Made by a program: the position numbers and the translations under genes. A stretch of DNA of 6,552 nt from JBFHRB01 sp041591915 (lineage in GTDB: Bacteria; Actinomycetota; Nitriliruptoria; Nitriliruptorales; Nitriliruptoraceae), in the NCBI GenBank assembly GCA_041591915.1, contig JBFHRB010000188.1, positions 1 to 6,552 of the forward strand, given 5' to 3'. The notes under the pieces are model-generated. The model was not told the DNA's origin and did not search any database. It saw only the letters and a list, made by a program, of their open reading frames with translations. Numbering within the stretch: the first letter of the stretch is position 1; every line of letters starts with the position of its first letter. Below, one piece after another: positions 1-5,482 of this stretch.

Positions 1-1358
1 GGGACGAGCTCGCGCCCTACTACGACCAGGCCGTACGCATGCTCGGCGTGGACGAGACGCCGATCACGACCCCGGCCGACGAGGTCCTGCGCGAGGTCGC
101 CGAGGACATGGGGATCGGCGAGACCTTCCACCCCACCAACGTCGGGGTCTGGTTCGGCGAGCCCGGCAAGCGCGTGTCCGACCCGTACTTCGGGGGTGAG
201 GGCCCGGACAAGGTCGGCTGCATCCAGTGCGGCGACTGCATGACCGGCTGCACGTTCGGGTCGAAGAACTCGCTCGACACCAACTACCTCTACCTCGCCG
301 AGAAGAACGGTGCGGTGATCCACCCCGAGCACGAGGTGCGCGACCTCACCCCGCTCCCGGGCGGCGGCTACGAGCTGGTCACCCAGCCACCAGGGGCGCG
401 CGGCGACTCCGGGCGCAAGGTCTGGCGGACCGAGCAGGTCGTCCTGTCCGCGTCCGCCCTCGGCACCCAGAAGCTCCTGCACCGGCTCAAGGCCGAAGGG
501 CGCCTGCCCATGCTCAGCGAACGCCTCGGCGAGCTGTCCCGCACGAACTCCGAGGCGATCCTCGGAGCCGAGTCCAGGCACACGAAGGTCGACTACTCGA
601 AGGGCATCGCCATCGGGTCGTCCATCCACCTCGACGACAACACGCACATCGAGCCGGTCCGGTACGGCCGCGGCAGCAACGCCATGGCGATGCTCGCGAC
701 GATCATGGTCGACGGCGGGGGCCGGATCCCGAGGTTCCTGCGCTTCCTGCTGCAGATCCTGCTCCACCCGATCATGTTCCTGCGTTCGCTGTCCGTGCGG
801 CGCTGGTCGGAGCGGTCGATCATCGTCCTGGTCATGCAGTCCCTGGACAACTCGATCAAGGTCGTGCACAAGAAGGGCCTGTTCGGGTCACGACTGTCGT
901 CCACGCACGGACACGGGGAGCCCAACCCACGCTGGATCCCGGTCGGCCACGAGGTCACGCGGCGGATCGCGAAGAAGATCGACGGCTTCCCGGGCAGCTC
1001 GTGGGGAGAGGTCGTCGCCAACGTCCCGTCGACCGCGCACTTCATCGGCGGCTGTGTCATCGGCGAGAGCCGCGAGGACGGGGTCATCGACCCCTTCCAG
1101 CGGGTCCACGGCCACCCTGGCCTGCACATCGCCGATGGCTCGGCGATCTCCGCCAACCTCGGGGTCAACCCGAGCCTCACCATCACCGCGATGAGCGAGC
1201 GCGCGATGTCGTTCTGGCCGAACAAGGGCGACGACGACCCTCGCCCCCCTCTGGGCGAGCCGTACCGGCGCATCGAGCCCGTGGCGCCCCGCAGGCCCGC
1301 GGTCCCGGCGCACGCGCCCGGGGCCCTCAAGCTCCTGCCCATCGCCGAGGCGGGCTGA
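1..1358 (+). CDS. FAD-dependent GMC oxidoreductase, ChoD-like (cholesterol-oxidase-like), 3' part; N terminus outside window
   Basis: The reading frame is open from base 3, with 451 residues visible, and ends in TGA at 1356-1358. The in-frame ATG at 39 is probably internal, because the residues before it (ELAPYYDQAVRMLGV) already read like a conserved GMC segment. About 100-120 N-terminal residues, including the FAD-binding GxGxxG motif, should lie upstream. Family hallmarks are a cysteine cluster at visible residues 73-83 (CIQCGDCMTGC), followed by GSKNSLDTNYLYLAEKNGA, and the C-terminal block HFIGGCVIG...LHIADGSAISANLGVNPSLTI. H346 and N389 match the catalytic His/Asn pair of GMC oxidases. 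A hydrophobic stretch (about 243-262) may aid membrane or lipid contact. Family members oxidise sterols or other alcohols using FAD; the substrate here is unknown. The gene overlaps the next one by one base, so the two are probably co-translated. The family call is firm, but sterol specificity is not shown. Confidence 0.88.
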   Translation, partial: DELAPYYDQAVRMLGVDETPITTPADEVLREVAEDMGIGETFHPTNVGVWFGEPGKRVSDPYFGGEGPDKVGCIQCGDCMTGCTFGSKNSLDTNYLYLAEKNGAVIHPEHEVRDLTPLPGGGYELVTQPPGARGDSGRKVWRTEQVVLSASALGTQKLLHRLKAEGRLPMLSERLGELSRTNSEAILGAESRHTKVDYSKGIAIGSSIHLDDNTHIEPVRYGRGSNAMAMLATIMVDGGGRIPRFLRFLLQILLHPIMFLRSLSVRRWSERSIIVLVMQSLDNSIKVVHKKGLFGSRLSSTHGHGEPNPRWIPVGHEVTRRIAKKIDGFPGSSWGEVVANVPSTAHFIGGCVIGESREDGVIDPFQRVHGHPGLHIADGSAISANLGVNPSLTITAMSERAMSFWPNKGDDDPRPPLGEPYRRIEPVAPRRPAVPAHAPGALKLLPIAEAG

Positions 1359-2158
1359 TGGCGGACGGGCCAGCCGACCTCGTCACCGTCGAGCGGCGCG
1401 ACCCGGGGATCGCGGTCGTCACGCTGAACGACCCGGACCGGCTCAACGCCATGACCGTCACGATGGGCGAGGCGCTGGAGTCCACCCTCCACGGCCTCTC
1501 GGCCGACGCTGGCCTGCGTGCCGTCGTGCTCACCGGCGCCGGGCGGGCGTTCTCCGCTGGCGGCGACCTCGACATGCTCGAGGACTACGCCCGCCGGACG
1601 CGCGAGCAGGGCTGGTCGGCGGAGGAGGCCATGTTCGCGTTCTACTCGCGCTTCCTCGCCCTGCGTGACGTGCCCGTTCCCCTGATCGCCGCAGTGAACG
1701 GACACGCCATCGGCGCGGGCTTCTGCGTCGCCCTGGGCTGCGACCTCCGGATCGTTGCGGCCGAGGCGAAGGTCGGCCTGAACTTCGCACGGCTCGGGCT
1801 CCACCCGGGCATGGGCGGATCGTGGCTCCTCCCCCGCGCCACCTCACCCCAACGCGCCATGGAGCTGCTGTACACGGGCCGCCTCGTCGGCGGAGCGGAT
1901 GCGGCCGCCTACGGCATCGCGCTCGAGGCACCGGCGGCCGACCACGTCCTCGACCACGCCCTCGAGCTCGCAGGTGACATCGCGGCGTCGGCCCCCGGCG
2001 TCGTTCGCCGCCTCAAGGAGTCCCTGCGCCTCGCCGTGGACGCCGACCTCGAGGAGCAGCTGCGCAGGGAAGCCGCGATGCAGGCCGTCGACTACGGCAC
2101 CGACGAGATCGTCGAGGGCCTCTCGGCCGTGCGCGAGAAGCGCGCCCCGCGGTTCTGA
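1358..2158 (+). CDS. Enoyl-CoA hydratase/isomerase superfamily (crotonase-fold) protein
   Basis: This is a 266-residue protein, the normal length for the family. The ATG at 1358 shares its A with the preceding TGA, and GAGG at 1347-1350 gives a ribosome binding site seven bases upstream, so translation is probably coupled to the oxidoreductase. Crotonase motifs are clear: N-terminal VTLNDPDRLNAM (residues 22-32), first oxyanion-hole segment RAFSAGGDLDML (63-74), second oxyanion segment NGHAIGAGFCVALGCDLRI (114-132), then LNFARLGLHPGMGGSWLLPR (141-160) and a helical C terminus. Aligned to rat enoyl-CoA hydratase, the two catalytic glutamates (E144 and E164) are replaced by C123 and F143. Acyl-CoA binding and the oxyanion hole look intact, but classical hydration of the double bond is doubtful. 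Isomerase, hydrolase or another acyl-CoA reaction is possible. The context suggests lipid or steroid beta-oxidation, by inference only. Confidence 0.9.
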   Translation: MADGPADLVTVERRDPGIAVVTLNDPDRLNAMTVTMGEALESTLHGLSADAGLRAVVLTGAGRAFSAGGDLDMLEDYARRTREQGWSAEEAMFAFYSRFLALRDVPVPLIAAVNGHAIGAGFCVALGCDLRIVAAEAKVGLNFARLGLHPGMGGSWLLPRATSPQRAMELLYTGRLVGGADAAAYGIALEAPAADHVLDHALELAGDIAASAPGVVRRLKESLRLAVDADLEEQLRREAAMQAVDYGTDEIVEGLSAVREKRAPRF

Positions 2159-2226
2159 GCGCTCACTCCGACCGCTTTCCGCAACTTCGCGGCCGCTCTC
2201 CGTGCCCGTTGCGCCCAGACCCTCCG

Positions 2227-2325
2227 TATTGACCATGGACAGATAGTCACTTCTCGTCTTCAGATTCAACACGACATGCACGACCATCTACGTACGTCCC
2301 GCCGCCCGTCACGAAGCCGATCGAC
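2227..2325 (+). promoter_or_regulatory. Probable promoter/leader region of the subtilase gene (boundaries uncertain)
   Basis: The 177 bases between the crotonase stop and the GTG at 2336 are the only sizeable gap ahead of a + strand gene. The section from about 2227 to 2280 is slightly more than half A/T, a clear dip in this GC-rich window. A TTGACC at 2229-2234 resembles a -35 element, but no convincing -10 lies 16-18 bases downstream (TCTCGT at 2252-2257 is poor). The start of the gap (2156-2198) holds only a palindrome, TGAGCGCTCA, over the crotonase stop and a weak 4-bp hairpin (CCGC/GCGG, 2179-2192). There is no T-tract, so no clear terminator for the upstream operon. Confidence 0.25.
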
Positions 2326-2330
2326 GAGGA
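2326..2330 (+). promoter_or_regulatory. Ribosome binding site deciding the GTG start of the subtilase
   Basis: GAGGA lies five bases before GTG at 2336. The in-frame ATG at 2276 has no purine-rich site upstream (its preceding bases read ATTCAACACGAC), and it would add 20 Arg/Ser-rich residues before the signal peptide. The site therefore favours the GTG start. Confidence 0.7.
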
Positions 2331-2335
2331 ATCCC

Positions 2336-4948
2336 GTGTCTCGCCGTGCCCTCACCGCACTGATGAGCCTTGCGCTGGTCGCCAGCCTCATCCTGCCCGC
2401 CACGGCGGTTGCCAGCACCCCGACGTCGACCGACGTCGCGTCGCTCGACCCCGAACTCATCGACCTGCCCCCGGCGGCGATCGAGATCGCCATCGTGACC
2501 TTCGACGCGATGCCCGGCGCCGCCGAGATCACCGAGCTCGAGAGCCGCGGCTTCGCGGTCGGCGCGCCGTTCACCCACCTCCCGATGCTGACCGTCGAGG
2601 GCTCTGTCGCGTCGATGCTCGACCTCCGCGACGTCGCGGGCGTCCGCTCCGTGTACCTCAACCGCCCGCAGCAACTCCTCCTCGACAAGACCGTGCCCTA
2701 CATCACCGGCAACGGAGCCGCCTACGCCCTCGACTGCGGCGGCGTGCCCTGTGACGGCGCAGGCGTCGCGATCGCGGTCATCGACACCGGCGTCGACGGC
2801 ACGCACCCCGACCTCTGCCTGGACGGCTCCGCTCTCACGCCACCGCAGCCCTCCGACGCGCTGTGCCCCGGACAGGACCCGCCGCTGATACAGAACGTCG
2901 AGGTCGTGACCAACAGCACCGTCGCCCCGACGCCCGTCCCGCCGATCCCGAGCCCGCTCGAGCCCGTCATCGTCGAGGGCGTCGTCAACACCGACACGAC
3001 GGGAGGACACGGCACCCACGTGGCGTCCATCGCGGCCGGTCGCGGCGTCGGCTCCGCCAGGTTCGTCGGCACCGCCCCGGGGGCGAAGATCGTCGGCGTC
3101 AGCGCCGGCGATGCCGTCCTCGTGCTCAACACGGTCGCTGCGATCGACTGGGTGATCGACAACAAGGACACCTACGGCATCCGCGTCATCAACAACTCGT
3201 GGGGTGCGGCACCAGGCGACCCGTACGACCCCAATCACCCGGTCCCGATCGCGAGCGACGCCGCCACCGATGCGGGACTGCTGGTCGTCTTCTCCGCGGG
3301 CAACTCCGGCCCCGGCACCAACACGATGAACCCGTACTCGGCGCACCCCAGCGTCCTGAGCGTCGCGGCCGGGGACAACCGTCCCCCGACCCCCCAGGAC
3401 ATCGCCTCCGGCAACCCCTTCCCGCGCGACCCGATCGACGCACCGACGTCGTTCTCCTCGATCGGGATCCCCGGGTCCGACGTCCTGCATCCGGACATCA
3501 TGGCGCCGGGCCAGTTCGTCATCGCGGCGAAGGCCTCCACGGGCTTCGCCGGTGCGACCGACGCGTACCTCGACCCGACCTACATGACCGACCCCGACGA
3601 GCTCGCCCGCTACACGACCCACTCCGGGACGTCGATGGCGTCACCCCACGTGTCCGGGATCGCGGCGATGGTCTGGCAGGCCGCGTTGGCGACGGGCCAG
3701 TCCCCGTCCGCGGAGACCATCCGTGAGGTGCTCATCAACACGGCGCGGCCGTTCCAGACCGGCACGCCGGCGGGCACGACCATCTGGCAGCTCCACCGCG
3801 CCGGCTACGGCTACGTCGACGGCGCCGCTGCGGTCCAGGCCGCACTGAGCGGGCTGTTCGGCTACAGCGACGGCACGAACGACGCACCCGGGCCGGATGT
3901 CGTGACGGACGTCTTCGCCTTCGGCGGCAGCCTCACCGGCGTGTCGGCCCCCGGGCTCCCCTTCCTCGGCAACTGCCCCGGGACGCTGCCCACAGCGAAC
4001 GACAACGTGCCACGCCACACCTTCGAGGTCCTGCCAGACGCGCTGAACCTCGACGTCTCGCTCGACTGGGAGGCGCCGGCGCTCGACCTCGAGCTCTGCG
4101 TGTACGGCCCGGCCGGGGCACTGCGCGAGACCAAGCGCATCGAATCGGACACGTACGCAGCGGCCGTCGACGTCATCCACTGGCTGGCCCCCGCAGCCGG
4201 CACGTGGACGGTCGAGGTGCGCGGCCCCGCGGCGATCGAGGCCTACACCGGCTACGCGAGCGTCCTGTACCCATCGCCCGAGCCGCCCCAGCAGCTCTCG
4301 ATCACGCTGGACCCGGCCACGGCCACGCGGCAGGGCGGCGAGGTCCACACGGTCACCGCGACCGTCACGAACGCCACGGGCCCCGTGGAGGGCGCGGCGC
4401 TCGAGTGGGACCTCACGGGTGTCGGCTCGTTCGTCACGGTCGACGAGGTCACCGGTGCCGACGGCACGGCCACAGCGCTGCTCACGTCCCTCGAGGCGGG
4501 CTCCTCGACGGTCACGGCCTCGTCGGGCTCCGCGAGCACCTCGGCCTCCGTCACGTGGGAGGAGCCACCCCCACAGCCGTCACTTCCCGGCAAGGTCTGG
4601 GGCTCCGGTCACCTTGAGGGCGGGGAGCATCTCAACCTCAACGTCAAGCGCGAGGAGATCGACGGTGTGCCCGACGGCCACGTCAAGTACGAGGCCGAGG
4701 CACGCTTCCGGGCGACCACCATCGTCGAGCTCGACGTCACGGTGTCCACGGCCACGATCATCGCCGAGGGCACGTGGGATGGTGAGACCGGCTTCGTCGC
4801 GATCGTGACGATCGAGGACAACGGGGATCCGGGCATCGATGCCGACACCTTCACGATCGAGATCCGGACCGGTGGCGCCGGCGGCAGCATCGTGCATGCC
4901 GCCGGCGGGACGATCACCGAGGGCAACCTCAAGGTCGCCCTGGCCTAG
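2336..4948 (+). CDS. Secreted subtilisin-like serine protease (family S8) with PPC-like, Ig-like and post-COAP-1-like C-terminal regions
   Basis: This is an 870-residue protein counted from GTG 2336. Residues 1-27 form a Sec signal peptide (SRR, a hydrophobic core, then cleavage near ATAVA-S). Residues 45-115 look like an I9-type inhibitory propeptide. The peptidase domain (about 125-505) has the full triad: D150 in AVIDTGVDGTHPDL, H225 in GGHGTHVASIAAG and S433 in SGTSMASPHVSGIAA. The oxyanion-hole residue is N323 in SAGNSGPG. The Asp-to-His spacing is 75 residues, against about 32 in subtilisin, because of an insert with C161, C177 and a proline-rich stretch (197-210). C134/C139 and C547/C588 could form disulfides. 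Residues 520-645 resemble a PPC-type beta domain, 653-741 a bacterial Ig-like (Big) domain, and 751-870 (GKVWGSGH ... DNGDPGIDADTF ... GNLKVALA) the 'post-COAP-1' type C-terminal domain. No LPXTG or C-terminal membrane anchor is present, so it is probably released. The peptidase call is secure; the C-terminal domain names are by pattern only. Confidence 0.95.
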   Translation: MSRRALTALMSLALVASLILPATAVASTPTSTDVASLDPELIDLPPAAIEIAIVTFDAMPGAAEITELESRGFAVGAPFTHLPMLTVEGSVASMLDLRDVAGVRSVYLNRPQQLLLDKTVPYITGNGAAYALDCGGVPCDGAGVAIAVIDTGVDGTHPDLCLDGSALTPPQPSDALCPGQDPPLIQNVEVVTNSTVAPTPVPPIPSPLEPVIVEGVVNTDTTGGHGTHVASIAAGRGVGSARFVGTAPGAKIVGVSAGDAVLVLNTVAAIDWVIDNKDTYGIRVINNSWGAAPGDPYDPNHPVPIASDAATDAGLLVVFSAGNSGPGTNTMNPYSAHPSVLSVAAGDNRPPTPQDIASGNPFPRDPIDAPTSFSSIGIPGSDVLHPDIMAPGQFVIAAKASTGFAGATDAYLDPTYMTDPDELARYTTHSGTSMASPHVSGIAAMVWQAALATGQSPSAETIREVLINTARPFQTGTPAGTTIWQLHRAGYGYVDGAAAVQAALSGLFGYSDGTNDAPGPDVVTDVFAFGGSLTGVSAPGLPFLGNCPGTLPTANDNVPRHTFEVLPDALNLDVSLDWEAPALDLELCVYGPAGALRETKRIESDTYAAAVDVIHWLAPAAGTWTVEVRGPAAIEAYTGYASVLYPSPEPPQQLSITLDPATATRQGGEVHTVTATVTNATGPVEGAALEWDLTGVGSFVTVDEVTGADGTATALLTSLEAGSSTVTASSGSASTSASVTWEEPPPQPSLPGKVWGSGHLEGGEHLNLNVKREEIDGVPDGHVKYEAEARFRATTIVELDVTVSTATIIAEGTWDGETGFVAIVTIEDNGDPGIDADTFTIEIRTGGAGGSIVHAAGGTITEGNLKVALA

Positions 4949-4968
4949 ACGGAGCTGGAGGTCAGGCC
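4942..4968. terminator. Candidate bidirectional terminator hairpin between convergent genes
   Basis: GGCCT (4942-4946) and AGGCC (4964-4968) pair. With one bulged A (4947), GAC (4948-4950) also pairs with GTC (4961-4963), giving eight base pairs around a ten-base loop. The hairpin spans both stop codons (TAG 4946-4948 on +, TGA 4964-4962 on -) and fills the 13-base gap. No T-tract follows on either side, so this would be a U-less hairpin of the kind proposed in high-GC actinobacteria. Function is inferred from position. Confidence 0.4.
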
Positions 4969-5387
4969 TCGAAGGTCTCGGGGCCGCCCTCCATCTCGAC
5001 GATCACCTTCGTGACCACGTAGGTCCCGGTCCCGTCGTCGTCCAGCTCGACGGTGTAGCGACCCAGGACGTAGTCCTCGGTCAATGCGAAGCTCTCGGAG
5101 CCCCGACGACCGATGCGCAGGGTGGCGTTGGTGGTGAAGTCCGCCTCGGACCTCCCGAGCAGGTCACGCGCACCGGCGCGGATCGCCTCCTCGGGGAACT
5201 CGTCAGCGGGCTCGTCGCCCGTGCCCACGGTGTCCTGGCAGTTCGGATCTCCGGCGAGGCAGGCGCCGGCCGCCGGCGGTGCACCCGCGTCAACGGGCTC
5301 GGAGCTCACCGCGTCATCCCCTCCGGCGCATGCGCTGAGTACGAGCACGGCCGAGATGGCGAAGGCGGACAGGATGCGTCGATTCAC
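4962..5387 (-). CDS. Small lipoprotein with I78 / potato-inhibitor-I-like C-terminal domain
   Basis: This 141-residue protein starts at GTG (5387-5385). AGGGG at 5401-5397 provides a ribosome binding site nine bases upstream. Residues 1-20 (MNRRILSAF...VLVLSAC) are a lipoprotein signal peptide with lipobox LSAC, and C20 would be lipidated. Residues 21-65 are a low-complexity acidic/Ala/Pro linker containing a small C43-x6-C50 motif (CLAGDPNC). Residues 66-132 resemble peptidase inhibitor family I78: an N-terminal helix ending LLGRSEADF, then LRIGRRG, then T103-x-D105-Y106-x3-R110-x2-VELDDDG, which matches the family pattern T-x-DY-x3-R-x2-VELD, and a final strand VVTKVIVE. The usual C-terminal CysGly of I78 is absent. 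It lies downstream of, and on the same strand as, the ABC permease, and convergent to the subtilase. It could be a membrane-anchored protease inhibitor or an unrelated surface lipoprotein. Lipoprotein status is firm; the inhibitor function is inferred. Confidence 0.8.
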   Translation of the reverse strand: MNRRILSAFAISAVLVLSACAGGDDAVSSEPVDAGAPPAAGACLAGDPNCQDTVGTGDEPADEFPEEAIRAGARDLLGRSEADFTTNATLRIGRRGSESFALTEDYVLGRYTVELDDDGTGTYVVTKVIVEMEGGPETFEA

Positions 5388-5427
5388 GTTCGTTCACCCC
5401 TCGTGATGGTCGGTGGTTGGGTCGAAC

Positions 5428-5482
5428 GCGTGGTGGGACGTCCGCGACAGGCCACCGGTTGCGTCACCGTCCCCCACCACGC
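5428..5482 (-). repeat. Long inverted repeat at the permease-lipoprotein junction (possible attenuator or terminator)
   Basis: GCGTGGTGGG (5428-5437) and CCCACCACGC (5473-5482) are perfect 10-base reverse complements separated by 35 bases. ACG (5438-5440) and CGT (5468-5470) extend the stem past a two-base bulge, and GCGAC/GTTGC (5444-5448 / 5458-5462) could pair with one wobble. One arm lies in the last codons of the permease and the other in the 76-base gap before the lipoprotein, so the permease stop sits in the structure. No T-tract follows on the - strand. It could reduce read-through into the lipoprotein or protect the upstream mRNA end. No separate lipoprotein promoter was recognised in this gap. 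Confidence 0.4.

Noticed and set aside
227..1357. Long + strand open frame upstream of, and in phase with, the crotonase gene
   Set aside because: It is the out-of-frame shadow of the oxidoreductase gene. Its translation is Arg/Pro/His-rich low-complexity sequence typical of GC-rich off-frames, and crotonase homology begins only at the ATG at 1358.
593..1804. 403-codon open frame on the - strand
   Set aside because: It lies antisense across two well-supported genes, has no recognisable domain, and its composition fits a GC-rich shadow.
2156..2165. Perfect palindrome TGAGCGCTCA over the crotonase stop codon, considered as an operator
   Set aside because: A 10-base palindrome is easily found by chance, no second copy was seen nearby, and it is about 170 bases from the next start.
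2309..3622. 437-codon open frame on the - strand
   Set aside because: It lies antisense to the subtilase catalytic region. Its Arg/Gly/Asp/Val-rich translation has no motif.
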